Source: an uncultured Amylibacter sp.
GTDB lineage: Bacteria; Pseudomonadota; Alphaproteobacteria; Rhodobacterales; Rhodobacteraceae
DNA length: 64,000 bases
Direction of reading: 5' to 3'
NCBI GenBank assembly: GCA_905181935.1
Contig: CAJIZV010000003.1
Span: 136,001-200,000 of the forward strand
Part shown: positions 29,449 through 38,129 of the stretch, piece after piece
Layout of the letters: the number at the start of each line of letters is the position of its first letter
How positions within the stretch are numbered: the stretch's first letter is position 1
Notes under the pieces: model-generated
What the model was told of the DNA's origin: nothing
Databases searched by the model: none
Seen by the model: the letters and a program-made list of their open reading frames with translations, nothing else
Position numbers and translations under genes: made by a program

Positions 29449-30150
29449 ATGATGATAAAGCTTAATAAAACTGAATTTGATCATATTGAAGCAACACGAA
29501 GGAAGTTGGTATCTTTCATTTTGCCTAATGTAGATTTTGATGGCTGGTCTTCTGGTGCGTTAAATTCAGCAATTAATGATTCGGGGGTCGATGTGGGACT
29601 TGCTGCCCAGGCAGCGCCACGTGGTGCTATCGATTTGGCAGTGGCTTTTCACCGTCAAGGAGATGAATTAATGTTAATAACACTTGAAGCAACTGATATA
29701 ACTAATTTGCGTTATTCTGAAAAAGTAGCTCAAATGGTTCGGTTTCGTATTGAGGCGTCTAAAGTCCACAAAGAAGCCGTTCGCCGTAGTATAACATTAT
29801 TTGCACTCCCATCCAATTTTAATGAGGGTGGGAAGTTAATTTGGAATACTGTGGATTGCATATGGGATGCACTACAAGACACGTCTACCGATGCCAATTG
29901 GTATACCAAGCGGGCTACATTGAGTGCTGTTTATTCGTCTACTATTTTGTTTTGGCTTGGTGATGAAAGCCTTGGGTCAAAGGATACCTGGGATTTTTTA
30001 GATAGACGTATAAAAAACATTATGGAATTTGAAAAAACAAAATCTAAGATTAAGGAAACTTTAATTGGGCAAAGTATTTTTGGGGTGTTGAAGTATTTGA
30101 GAAAACCGTCAGACGATCATAAATTAGGATTTCCAGGTTACAGGGGTTAG
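29449..30150 (+). CDS. COQ9 family ubiquinone-biosynthesis protein
   Basis: I start at the ATG at 29449 (MMIKLNK) after CACAGGAA; the longer frame runs back to 29386. The 233-residue protein has the COQ9 core: RFRIEASKVHKEAVRRSITLFALP, a W-N-T-V-D-x-I-W segment, and TKRATLSAVYSSTILFWLGDES before a C-terminal lipid-binding region. COQ9 binds ubiquinone intermediates and assists COQ7-type hydroxylation. It fits the ubiA and polyprenyl-diphosphate-synthase genes in the window. Confidence 0.9.
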   Translation: MMIKLNKTEFDHIEATRRKLVSFILPNVDFDGWSSGALNSAINDSGVDVGLAAQAAPRGAIDLAVAFHRQGDELMLITLEATDITNLRYSEKVAQMVRFRIEASKVHKEAVRRSITLFALPSNFNEGGKLIWNTVDCIWDALQDTSTDANWYTKRATLSAVYSSTILFWLGDESLGSKDTWDFLDRRIKNIMEFEKTKSKIKETLIGQSIFGVLKYLRKPSDDHKLGFPGYRG

Positions 30151-30152
30151 CT

Positions 30153-30364
30153 TCAGCAGATTAATCCAATTATTGTAGATATAACTAAAAAAATTATAAT
30201 GCTAAAAATACCCATCGTTTTTCCATATAATACCACGCAATAAAGAGTAATGTGGAGACCAAAAATAAACCAAATCCTAAAACTTTGTAGCCATCATCTG
30301 ATGCAATTAATAATGCGTAAAGCATTGCAGAAATTGAACCTATAATTTCACAAACACTTGTTAC
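30153..30364 (-). pseudogene. Decayed small (SemiSWEET/PnuC-like) membrane protein gene
   Basis: The 304-nt gap between COQ9 and ilvE holds no intact gene. On the minus strand it encodes a continuous frame from 30364 reading TSVCEIIGSISAMLYALL, then GYKVLGFGLFLVSTLLF, then EKRWVFLA, up to a stop at 30194-30196. Just before that stop, a one-base shift continues IIIFLVISTIIGLIC to a stop at 30153-30155. There is no start codon before ATG 30325, and a stop precedes 30364. I infer a frameshifted, N-terminally damaged gene of about 70 codons. A sequencing error in the short AT runs could also explain the shift. Confidence 0.45.
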
Positions 30365-30454
30365 TTATTTTGGGTGCTATTCCTTTGTATAATAGTAGCC
30401 TGTTGCGCCTAATGTTTAATCCCGTTACCTCTAAATTAATTAAAGGAGAGAGTT

Positions 30455-31336
30455 ATGGCTTTAGGCGGAAAAATTATAACTTGGTTCAATGGCGAATGGC
30501 ATCATGGTAATACCCCAATTATTGGTGCTGCTGATCATGCTGCGTGGCTTGGCTCGACTGTATTTGATGGCGCACGACAATTTGAGGGTGTTCGCCCTGA
30601 TCTCATACTTAATTGTCATAGAATTATTCATTCAGCTGAAATGTTTGGAATGATATCTCCAGTTACTGCTCAAGAAGTGTTCGATATATGTGAAGAAGGT
30701 TGTGCCATATTTAAGGCTGACGCCGTTTTATATATTCGGCCAATGATGTGGTCAAATCAGGGTTCACCAGGAATCATTGATATTGTACCTGAAAGTACAG
30801 GATTTTCAGTATGTATTGAAGAGTTAGCAATGCCAGAAATTGGAGCATTTAAGTTAACAACATCACCATTTCGTCGCCCACGTCAGGACATGGCGCTGAC
30901 TACTGCAAAAGCGGGATCTCTATATGCAAATAACGGGAGAATTATGGCTGATGCCCGTGCTAGAGGTTTTAATAATGCATTGTCGTTAGATATAAATGAT
31001 AATGTAGCAGAAACCGCTTCAACGAATGTTTTTACAGTAAAAGACGGTGAAGTTTTTACACCAATTCCAAACGGAACATTTTTGAATGGGCTAAATCGTC
31101 AGCGTATTATAAAACTACTACGGGCAGATGGAGTGAAAGTTCATGAAGTATCGATGACTGTGCAAGATTTTAATGATGCTAACGAAATTTTTTGTACAGG
31201 TAATATTGCTAAAGTTATGCCGGTTGCTCGCTTTGAGGGTCGTGATATGGGAAATGCTAGGTTAGCCAAACATGCACGGGATTTATATTGGGACTTTGCA
31301 TTATCTAGTGCTCATGAGCAAAGTAATTTAATTTAA
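30455..31336 (+). CDS. ilvE: Branched-chain amino acid aminotransferase (class IV)
   Basis: The 293-residue PLP enzyme has GSTVFDGARQFEG near the start, YIRPMMW, the catalytic lysine in ALTTAKAGSLYANN, DINDNVAETASTNVFTVKDG and EIFCTGNIAKVMPV. These match the fold-type IV aminotransferases that interconvert Leu, Ile and Val with their keto acids. The alphaproteobacterial branch also includes paralogues of uncertain specificity. A TATAAT hexamer lies at 30388-30393 and AAAGGAGAG precedes the ATG. It stands alone. Confidence 0.88.
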   Translation: MALGGKIITWFNGEWHHGNTPIIGAADHAAWLGSTVFDGARQFEGVRPDLILNCHRIIHSAEMFGMISPVTAQEVFDICEEGCAIFKADAVLYIRPMMWSNQGSPGIIDIVPESTGFSVCIEELAMPEIGAFKLTTSPFRRPRQDMALTTAKAGSLYANNGRIMADARARGFNNALSLDINDNVAETASTNVFTVKDGEVFTPIPNGTFLNGLNRQRIIKLLRADGVKVHEVSMTVQDFNDANEIFCTGNIAKVMPVARFEGRDMGNARLAKHARDLYWDFALSSAHEQSNLI

Positions 31337-31474
31337 TTCATATTTTTATATTATAATTTTTTTGTATTAATATGTTCACAGTGTGTGGTGTTATACCTCT
31401 AAACATGGGGCTTTCACTTTTTATAATTTCAATATATATAGAATAAGAATTCCCCCCCCTTGAAACGGAAATTC

Positions 31475-31493
31475 GCAAGCCAAAATGGCTTGC
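31475..31493 (+). promoter_or_regulatory. Hairpin in the trcR leader
   Basis: GCAAGCC (31475-31481) pairs with GGCTTGC (31487-31493) around an AAAAT loop. It lies about 45 nt before the trcR start and downstream of a run of eight C. No T-run follows, so it may be a leader structure rather than a terminator. Confidence 0.4.
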
Positions 31494-31538
31494 TGCCGAT
31501 TCTTCGGACGAGATAGATTTATGTAAAAGGAACATATT

Positions 31539-32255
31539 ATGGCACTACCGATTATGGCCAAAGCCACTGCTGTTTGGCTTGTAGACAATACAACACTTAC
31601 CTTTAAGCAAATTGCTGATTTTTGTGGGCTGCATGAATTGGAAGTAAATGGTATTGCAGATGGTGAAGTTGGGCAAGGAATCAAAGGTTTTGATCCAATT
31701 TCTAACAAACAACTCACACCTGAAGAAATTGAGAAAGCTGAAGGTTCACCAATTTATAAAATGGAATTAATGTACAATGCAGCGGCTGATGGTGAAGAGA
31801 AGCGCCGTGGCCCTCGTTATACACCATTATCAAAGCGTCAAGACCGTCCTGCATCTATATTATGGTTGGTAAAGTATCATCCGGAACTAACAGATGGTCA
31901 AATTTCAAAACTAGTTGGCACAACTAAGCCAACCATTCAAGCTTTGCGGGATCGTTCACATTGGAACATTTCAAATATACAGCCAATTGATCCTGTGGCG
32001 CTGGGCTTATGCAAGCAGTTAGAATTAGATGAAGTTGTTCAAAAAGCGGCTAAAAAGGCTGCTAAAGATGGTGTCGTAATTTCAAATGAAGAACGTAGTA
32101 AGCTTGTTTCAACAGAACAATCACTATCAATGGATGTAGAACCTAAAATCCCTACTTCTATTGGTGGTTTGGAGAACTTCACTTTTGGTAATGATAAAGC
32201 TGAAGTGAAAAAAGAAGAGCCAGTATTAAATGTAGATAATGTATTTAAAAAATAG
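31539..32255 (+). CDS. trcR: Cell cycle transcriptional regulator TrcR (DUF1013)
   Basis: The 238-residue protein begins with MALPIMAKATAVWLVDNTTLTF and continues with helix-turn-helix-like segments (KQIADFCGLHELEV, DGQISKLVGTTKPTIQALRD). A Lys/Glu-rich acidic C terminus follows. This is the DUF1013 family restricted to Alphaproteobacteria, and named TrcR for its role in cell-cycle transcription. The start has an AAAAGGAA RBS. Confidence 0.93.
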   Translation: MALPIMAKATAVWLVDNTTLTFKQIADFCGLHELEVNGIADGEVGQGIKGFDPISNKQLTPEEIEKAEGSPIYKMELMYNAAADGEEKRRGPRYTPLSKRQDRPASILWLVKYHPELTDGQISKLVGTTKPTIQALRDRSHWNISNIQPIDPVALGLCKQLELDEVVQKAAKKAAKDGVVISNEERSKLVSTEQSLSMDVEPKIPTSIGGLENFTFGNDKAEVKKEEPVLNVDNVFKK

Positions 32256-32287
32256 GCGATAAATAAGACTAAATTTTAATAAAATTA

Positions 32288-32317
32288 AAAAGGGGTAGAA
32301 TTTATTTTACCCCTTTT
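32288..32317. terminator. Bidirectional terminator between trcR and the SDR gene
   Basis: AAAAGGGGTA (32288-32297) pairs exactly with TACCCCTTTT (32308-32317). The stem supplies an A-tract on one strand and a T-tract on the other, so it can serve both convergent genes. Confidence 0.85.
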
Positions 32318-32333
32318 CCTGTGATAAAATATT

Positions 32334-33143
32334 TTAATGTATTGGCGTATCAAGTGGATCAATTAATGTGCGGCCACCATCAACTGTAATTATTTGGCCA
32401 GTAATAAAGCCAGAACTGTCAGATGATAAAAATTGAGCAACTTCAGCAACTTCTTTTGCTTCAGCAATACGCCCCATTGGTGTGGCTTTTTCCATTGAGT
32501 CTTGCAACTCAGGGTTTTCTGATAAAACTTCTGTTAGGCTAGCACTATGAACTGATCCAATTGCTATTGCATTTACACGAATACCTTCTTTTGCAAAGCT
32601 AACAGCTAAAGAGCGAGTCATCTGATTTAAAGCAGCGCAAGATACTGAGTATGCTAACAAATCTGGATGAGTTCGTTCTGACGCTATAGAGCTAAGATTT
32701 ACAATAGTTCCTGTAGTTTCATTAACTTCGTCACTTTCTTCAGTTTGCTGAATCATACGCTTTGCAACAATTTGGCTTAACCGTAAATTTGACAATACAT
32801 TCTGTTTAAACAGGGCCTCAAAGCAGTCTTCTTTTGGGTCTAGAGAATTTGAAGGCATTATTTGGCGGGATGCATTTATTAACATATCGACGCGCTCAAA
32901 CTCATCAATAGTTGCAGATAGAAGATTGGCTAAGCAAAGTCTCTGACGTAGGTCACCAGTAAAGCTTTTAGTCTGTGGAAATTCTTTTGATAATAAATTT
33001 GTTTCGTTTTCAAGCTTTTCTTCATCTATATCTGCCATCATCACATTCGCGCCATTTTGTGCAAAATGTTTAGCTATAGCTAAGCCAATGCCATTTGCAG
33101 CACCTGTTATAATTGCAGTTTTACCCTGAATTGAAAAAGACAT
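32334..33143 (-). CDS. SDR-family protein with substituted catalytic lysine
   Basis: The 269-residue protein has a Rossmann nucleotide-binding motif (TGAANGIGLAIA, TGxxxGxG, about residues 13-20). It also has an ADID acidic site for the cofactor, the Ser of NLSSIAS (about 151) and the Tyr of AYSVSCAALNQ (Y165). The expected Y-x3-K is Y-x3-C, with Cys at 169, so the usual lysine is missing. The NNAG position reads INAS. The C terminus GFITGQIITVDGG is normal. It may bind NAD(P) without standard catalysis, or use another residue. No clear partner gene. Confidence 0.85.
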   Translation of the reverse strand: MSFSIQGKTAIITGAANGIGLAIAKHFAQNGANVMMADIDEEKLENETNLLSKEFPQTKSFTGDLRQRLCLANLLSATIDEFERVDMLINASRQIMPSNSLDPKEDCFEALFKQNVLSNLRLSQIVAKRMIQQTEESDEVNETTGTIVNLSSIASERTHPDLLAYSVSCAALNQMTRSLAVSFAKEGIRVNAIAIGSVHSASLTEVLSENPELQDSMEKATPMGRIAEAKEVAEVAQFLSSDSSGFITGQIITVDGGRTLIDPLDTPIH

Positions 33144-33187
33144 GAGTATTATTTCCTGTTTTTATTGGTCTATTTATAATAGAATAC

Positions 33188-34198
33188 TTATCGCCTGAAT
33201 GTTTGTTTTTTAGGTCGGCTTGCATTTATGACTTTGAACTGAGCAGTTTCAGCTACAGAGCTTATAGAAGTAAAGTATGTATCTAATGTTGCTTCGTAAG
33301 CTAACTGTCGATTTGCAACCATCCAAAGTTGACCTTTGGGTGCTAATAAAACGCTGGCACGCTCTATGAATACTTTACCAATATCTGGCTCTGCTTTGCG
33401 AGTTAGATGAAACGGGGGATTCATGATTATGAAATCATAGCTAGAGCTTTCTAATTGTGTGACGTCTGACCAATGAAAGGAGGCACGTTCATCAGTGACA
33501 TTTAATCGAGCACAGTTTAAGGCATTCCAATCAGCCTCAATTAAAGCTAATGATTTTATTTTTTCAGATTTGATTAGTAACTCATGTGATAGGTATCCCC
33601 ATCCGGCCCCTAAATCGGCACCTTTTCCAGCTAAATGTGCGGGTAGGTTTTCGAGCAATAATGTTGAACCTTTGTCTTTATGATTTGAACTGAAGACACC
33701 TGCCTGAGTTCTATATTTAGACTCAATTTCAATTGGATTCATTCCAGCTATCCACTGATCTAAAATATTAGGCCTATTAGCCTTAGTTAGCCAAAATATT
33801 TTGCCATGTGCTTTTGAAATAACGCCATGAATATCAAATAACTTGCGTAGTGTTTTCAGATGGCTTTCAATGCCATTTGTTTTGTCGCCATTTACAAAAA
33901 GTGAACCGCCAACTGATAATGAGTCAAACGCTTGCGCTATTAAGCCAAGTGTCTGAGGTTTTGAACGAGTTATTTCAACTAATGCTAAGTTAGTCTTGGC
34001 TGCCACAGTCTGCATGGTTGAAAAGCCACGTGTCTGGAGGCGATCACAGGTTGGTTTAAACCACTGGATACAAGTTGCTGCGCCTAAATCTGAATAATTA
34101 GCATTGTCGGCTGCATTGAAAATAAATGCATCAGTTTCAGCTTTTTCTAGCATGCTTGCGTCAAGGGCTAGTGATAGTCGAATGTTTGGGTTTGCCAT
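33188..34198 (-). CDS. RsmC-like 16S rRNA methyltransferase
   Basis: I start at ATG 34198 (MANPNIRLSLALDAS); a longer frame to 34267 would overlap clpS by 50 nt. The 336-residue protein has two tandem methyltransferase-like halves. The C-terminal half has the SAM motif GADLGAGWGYLSHELL, an acidic LIEAD strand, and IIMNPPFH, typical of N2-guanine enzymes. It resembles RsmC, which methylates G1207 of 16S rRNA. It follows clpS by 19 nt on the same strand. Confidence 0.88.
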   Translation of the reverse strand: MANPNIRLSLALDASMLEKAETDAFIFNAADNANYSDLGAATCIQWFKPTCDRLQTRGFSTMQTVAAKTNLALVEITRSKPQTLGLIAQAFDSLSVGGSLFVNGDKTNGIESHLKTLRKLFDIHGVISKAHGKIFWLTKANRPNILDQWIAGMNPIEIESKYRTQAGVFSSNHKDKGSTLLLENLPAHLAGKGADLGAGWGYLSHELLIKSEKIKSLALIEADWNALNCARLNVTDERASFHWSDVTQLESSSYDFIIMNPPFHLTRKAEPDIGKVFIERASVLLAPKGQLWMVANRQLAYEATLDTYFTSISSVAETAQFKVINASRPKKQTFRR

Positions 34199-34217
34199 TA
34201 TAGTTTGAGCTCTTGCT

Positions 34218-34529
34218 CTAATCCTTTTCCATAGTGCATTGTAATGGGTGCTGGTGTTTGCGAGCAAGCTCCATGACTTGCGTAACTTTTGTTTCAGCTA
34301 TGTCATGAGAAAATAAGCCAACGACTGCGAGTCCTTTTTGATGAACAACCATCATTAGTTCATAAGCTAGATTTCCACTTGTCCCGAAATAGCGCTCTAA
34401 AACATGAACAACAAATTCCATAGGAGTGTAGTCATCGTTTAACAGCATCACCTTATACATTTTAGGCTTCTCAGTTCTTGGTGCAAGTTTAGTTGCCAAG
34501 CCGACGTCAAGATTTTCATCCTCAGACAT
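34218..34529 (-). CDS. clpS: ATP-dependent Clp protease adaptor ClpS
   Basis: The start is ambiguous; I use ATG 34529 ([15 protein letters not shown], 103 residues), but an ATG at 34553 and a longer frame to 34631 are open. The ClpS core shows [21 protein letters not shown] and [20 protein letters not shown], with the acidic and hydrophobic N-degron pocket. ClpS delivers N-end-rule substrates to ClpAP. It lies just before the RsmC-like gene. Confidence 0.93.
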   Translation of the reverse strand: MSEDENLDVGLATKLAPRTEKPKMYKVMLLNDDYTPMEFVVHVLERYFGTSGNLAYELMMVVHQKGLAVVGLFSHDIAETKVTQVMELARKHQHPLQCTMEKD

Positions 34530-34818
34530 TAATATAATTTTATTAAGGGTCATAGCTAACTTATCAATTTTGTCACTTATAATTATCTTATATAGAGCCT
34601 TTCCAGAAATGACAAAGGCCAGTTTTGTCAAATACCCACTCTATTTAGTGTATAAAATCTTTGGTTATACATCATGTAGAAAGTGTATCTTGAATGAATC
34701 AGTTTTTAAGCCATTTAAAAAAATAGTTTTATGATGAGCTTCTACATGATACTGTTTGACAATAATTAACCGTGTAATAAAAAGCGGGCAACAGTGGCAA
34801 CAGTTATCGGGGAAACCG

Positions 34819-36264
34819 ATGCATTTACAGGTAATTCGAGGGTTAGTACTCGTAGCAATAATTTCGTGTTTGGGCACGCTAGCAAAAGCTGCACCCTATG
34901 CTGCATTCGTTATGGATGCACGCACTGGAGAAGTCTTGCATTCTAGAAATGCTGATACTCGCCTCCATCCAGCGTCTTTAACTAAGATGATGACACTATA
35001 TATGGCATTTAAAGCTGTCGAAAGTGGTCACCTTACATTAGATCAAAAAGTAAAAATTTCTAGAAATGCAGCATCGGAGCCACCATCTAAATTAGGTTTA
35101 CGGTCTGGTATGCGCGTAAAGGTGCGGCACTTAATTCGTGCTGCGGCTGTAAAATCTGCAAATGATGCGGCAACAGCATTGGGTGAGGCCATCGCAGGTA
35201 GTGAGGTAAAGTTTACTGCACTTATGACTGCGCAAGCTAAAGCATTAGGTATGAAGCGTACAACATTTAGAAATGCACATGGCTTAACAGCTAGGGGACA
35301 TCTGTCTACAGCGCGAGATATGTCAGTATTAGGGCGTCATTTAATGTATGATTTTCCTGATTATTATAATTTGTTTTCGCGCCGTAATACTGATGCTGGA
35401 CTACGCACTGTTCCAAATACTAATCGGCGCCTGTTGGCAAATTACAAGGGTGCAGATGGTATTAAAACTGGCTACACAAATGCAGCAGGATTCAATCTAG
35501 TATCATCCGCGCAACGTGGAAATAAACGTATTATTGCAACAGTCTTTGGTGGGCGAACATCTCGTACGCGTAATGCCCGTGTCGCTGAATTGTTAGATAT
35601 GGGCTTTAACCGTACGCCAAAAAGTTATGGCTCTGATACAGTCCCTGCCAGGCCATCAAGGGGTACTCAATTGGAATCAGCTACCTTAGTGCTTCCCAAC
35701 AGTATATCTATTAAGTCATCGCGTGTTGTAACTTATAGTCCTAGCCCGAAATACCGTCCTAACTTTGATAAAGCTATTATTATCATGGCATCAATTGTCA
35801 GAGAAGATCTTGAAGCAGAAATCTTGGCTTCTGCACAGGCTAGTATTGCACGTAATCCTGCATCGCATATCAGCTTATTAGCACCAATAGGTTCAATAAT
35901 TAAATCTGAAAGTACTATAGTCAATACTGTAACCAAAGCACATATACAGCGTGGATACATAGAGCCAACACCTTATTTAAGCCGTATTATAACACGTTCT
36001 ACAAATGAAGGTGGCGTTGCGTGGTCAGTGCAATTAGGTGCATATAAAAATGCCTATGAAGCAGAGAAAATGTTGTTACGCACAGTCTATGCAGACTTGG
36101 CCTCCTTAGAAGGAGCTTTTCATAAAATTGTACCAGCTACTGTAAATGGACGGCATCTTTACCGCGCACGTTTTATTGGCGTAAGTGAAGAAGCTGCACT
36201 AAAGGCCTGCTCTCGTTTAAGGGCGCGTAATCAGCCATGTACGATTATTGGCCCTGGTGCTTAA
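34819..36264 (+). CDS. D-alanyl-D-alanine carboxypeptidase with SPOR domain
   Basis: The ATG at 34819 follows CGGGGAAACCG and begins a signal peptide (MHLQVIRGLVLVAIISCLGT, ...AKAAP). The penicillin-binding motifs are SxxK (PASLTKMM), SxN (SANDAATAL) and KTG (GIKTGYTNAAG). The C-terminal about 75 residues are a SPOR domain (WSVQLGAYKNAYEAEK to CTIIGPGA), which binds denuded septal glycan. The 481-residue protein therefore trims peptidoglycan at the division site. It overlaps mipZ by the TTAA at 36261-36264. Confidence 0.93.
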   Translation: MHLQVIRGLVLVAIISCLGTLAKAAPYAAFVMDARTGEVLHSRNADTRLHPASLTKMMTLYMAFKAVESGHLTLDQKVKISRNAASEPPSKLGLRSGMRVKVRHLIRAAAVKSANDAATALGEAIAGSEVKFTALMTAQAKALGMKRTTFRNAHGLTARGHLSTARDMSVLGRHLMYDFPDYYNLFSRRNTDAGLRTVPNTNRRLLANYKGADGIKTGYTNAAGFNLVSSAQRGNKRIIATVFGGRTSRTRNARVAELLDMGFNRTPKSYGSDTVPARPSRGTQLESATLVLPNSISIKSSRVVTYSPSPKYRPNFDKAIIIMASIVREDLEAEILASAQASIARNPASHISLLAPIGSIIKSESTIVNTVTKAHIQRGYIEPTPYLSRIITRSTNEGGVAWSVQLGAYKNAYEAEKMLLRTVYADLASLEGAFHKIVPATVNGRHLYRARFIGVSEEAALKACSRLRARNQPCTIIGPGA

Positions 36265-37049
36265 AATTTTATAGTAAAATTTGGTAGCTCTAAGCCAACC
36301 ATTAGATCACGGAGTTCTTGGCGGGCTGCTATGTTTGAGATTGTAGTTGGTTGTTTTGTTAGAGTACTTGGGTCAGCTACAGTTAACCCTTTTGGAAAGA
36401 GCTCTTTAAAAATAACTCGATCAGAAAGGCCGGGAATCAATCGAAATCCAATGCGCTTGGATAGGTTTTCTAAAGCTTCACCAACCTTACGCTTATTGTG
36501 CATATTGGTAGCTGATAGACGGTTCCTGGCTACTATCCAATCAATTGGGGCACCCTTTGATAAAGAACGAGCCTTTCGTGCGTCCCATACCATCTCTGAA
36601 TAGATCGAGGGGCCTTGGACTGCATTTGTTTCAGGATCAATATGAGCAAGCAAATCAAAATCAATAAAGCTATCGTTCATAGGCGTTATTAACTTATTAG
36701 CATTTGCATGTGCTAGCTCGCTGTATTTTGTTAAAGCGCCAGGGCAATCAATTACTACAAAATCATGTGTATTTAATAATTGTGATGTGAGCATGTTAAA
36801 ATGATTTTCAGGAGTACCTATTTCTGTGGGATCTATTTTGCTGACAGTTGGAACTGGTAGTTTGGGAGAATGGAGTTGTGCAAAATTTGTTCGATTTTCA
36901 AAAAATCGTCGTAGAGTTAATTGTCTTAGATCTAAATCTAAAATACCAACTTTAGCGCCACTTTGGAGTAAAGCGCATGCAACATGCATCGACAGTGTTG
37001 ATTTACCTGCTCCACCCTTTTCGTTCCCAAATACCAATAGTTGTGACAT
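36261..37049 (-). CDS. mipZ: Division-plane positioning ATPase MipZ
   Basis: The 262-residue ParA/MinD-type ATPase has the deviant Walker A motif GNEKGGAGKSTLSMH at the start. It also has GILDLDLRQLTLRRFF and FVVIDCPG, the MipZ-typical features. MipZ forms gradients from the poles and inhibits FtsZ away from midcell in alphaproteobacteria. It is convergent with the SPOR carboxypeptidase, a plausible division-gene pairing. Confidence 0.95.
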   Translation of the reverse strand: MSQLLVFGNEKGGAGKSTLSMHVACALLQSGAKVGILDLDLRQLTLRRFFENRTNFAQLHSPKLPVPTVSKIDPTEIGTPENHFNMLTSQLLNTHDFVVIDCPGALTKYSELAHANANKLITPMNDSFIDFDLLAHIDPETNAVQGPSIYSEMVWDARKARSLSKGAPIDWIVARNRLSATNMHNKRKVGEALENLSKRIGFRLIPGLSDRVIFKELFPKGLTVADPSTLTKQPTTISNIAARQELRDLMVGLELPNFTIKF

Positions 37050-37101
37050 TAGACTCCTTGTTTGGTTGCACTTATAAAAGTTTAATACGCTCTAAAATAA
37101 A

Positions 37102-37125
37102 AAACGCCGCTAAAAAGCGGCGTTT
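37102..37125 (-). terminator. Rho-independent terminator of the rplS-rpmE unit
   Basis: AAACGCCGCT (37102-37111) pairs with AGCGGCGTTT (37116-37125) around AAAA. On the minus strand the stem is followed by T-rich sequence. It lies 23 nt after the rpmE stop codon. Confidence 0.9.
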
Positions 37126-37148
37126 AAATAATTCATATATTGGATAGT

Positions 37149-37370
37149 TTAAAAGCCTAGTCCAGCATACTTATTCTTAAACTTAGAAACTCGACCGCCT
37201 GAATCCATTAAGCGTTGGTTTCCTCCAGTCCAAGCAGGGTGTGCAGATGGGTCGATGTCTAATGATAAGATATCACCTTCTGAACCATATGTTGAACGTG
37301 TCTCATAAGTTGAACCATCTGTTAATTTAACAGTGATCATGTGGTAGTCAGGGTGTAATTCTTTTTTCAC
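37149..37370 (-). CDS. rpmE: 50S ribosomal protein bL31
   Basis: The 73-residue protein starts [20 protein letters not shown] and has the [21 protein letters not shown] core of bL31. It contains no cysteine, so it is the zinc-independent (C-) type. It lies 12 nt after rplS on the same strand. Confidence 0.97.
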   Translation of the reverse strand: MKKELHPDYHMITVKLTDGSTYETRSTYGSEGDILSLDIDPSAHPAWTGGNQRLMDSGGRVSKFKNKYAGLGF

Positions 37371-37382
37371 GATTCTGGCTCC

Positions 37383-37754
37383 TTATTTCTTTGGACGATA
37401 GGTCGTATTTTCAGCAATACGCGCAGACTTACCACGACGGTCGCGTAAATAATATAGCTTTGCGCGACGAACGCGGCCACGGCGTACAACTTCAATACTA
37501 TCGATGTTTGTTGAATATAATGGGAATACGCGTTCTACGCCTTCACCAAAAGAGATTTTGCGGACTGTAAAAGAAGCAGCAATTGTACCACCACCTTGAC
37601 GAGCGATGCATACACCTTCATAGTTCTGGATGCGAGAGCGTGTACCCTCTGTTACTTTAAAGCCGACGCGTACAGTGTCGCCTGCTTTAAAATCTGGAAT
37701 ATCTTTGCCTAATTTGGCAATCTGTTCAGCTTCTAGCTGTGCAATTAAGTTCAT
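37383..37754 (-). CDS. rplS: 50S ribosomal protein bL19
   Basis: The 123-residue protein has [42 protein letters not shown] and [18 protein letters not shown], matching bL19. AAAGGAAAACGTT precedes the ATG. A structured leader lies upstream (37755-37860). It ends the rimM-trmD-rplS neighbourhood, in which the order rpsP-rimM-trmD-rplS is classical. Confidence 0.97.
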   Translation of the reverse strand: MNLIAQLEAEQIAKLGKDIPDFKAGDTVRVGFKVTEGTRSRIQNYEGVCIARQGGGTIAASFTVRKISFGEGVERVFPLYSTNIDSIEVVRRGRVRRAKLYYLRDRRGKSARIAENTTYRPKK

Positions 37755-38129
37755 AACGTTTTCCTTTGAGACCCTTAATGGGAATTTTGATTTTCCGACT
37801 TCAGAGCTCTTGGTCTTCTTCCAGGTCGCCTTAGCGCCTGCCAGAGTTTAAAGTCGACGTTTTGTTTCCAGCCATTAAAATATAATAGAATTATTCGTAT
37901 ATTAATCAAACCGAAGAAAGTTTGTTATTTTCACGTTCTACTATAAAGTTTTGACAGCCTGTTATCAAACGAATCTAACAACAAGTTCGCTGGGTATATG
38001 TCGAAATTATATATACATCAAGACCTGTTTGCTTGTGTGAATATTGACATATAACTTTTGAGTTTGTTTGAAAAGTTTGATTATGAGCAAAAGGTTTAGT
38101 TTTCGCGGATTTAGTGATAGGGGTATAAA
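37755..38129 (-). promoter_or_regulatory. Structured leader and intergenic region before rplS
   Basis: This 375-nt gap holds no gene. Close to rplS the minus strand can form a hairpin at 37822-37840 (CAGGCGC-TAAG-GCG-A-CCTG), enclosed by a helix CGACTT/AAGTCG (37796-37801 with 37851-37856). AGACC also pairs with GGTCT nearer the start. The arrangement resembles an autoregulatory ribosomal-protein leader, but I cannot match it to a known family. The rest (37870-38129) is AT-rich with nothing recognisable. Confidence 0.4.

Noticed and set aside
34756-34780. Sigma70 promoter TTGACA ... TAATAA before the carboxypeptidase
   Set aside because: The spacing is only 13 nt, too short for a normal promoter; the hexamers are probably coincidental.
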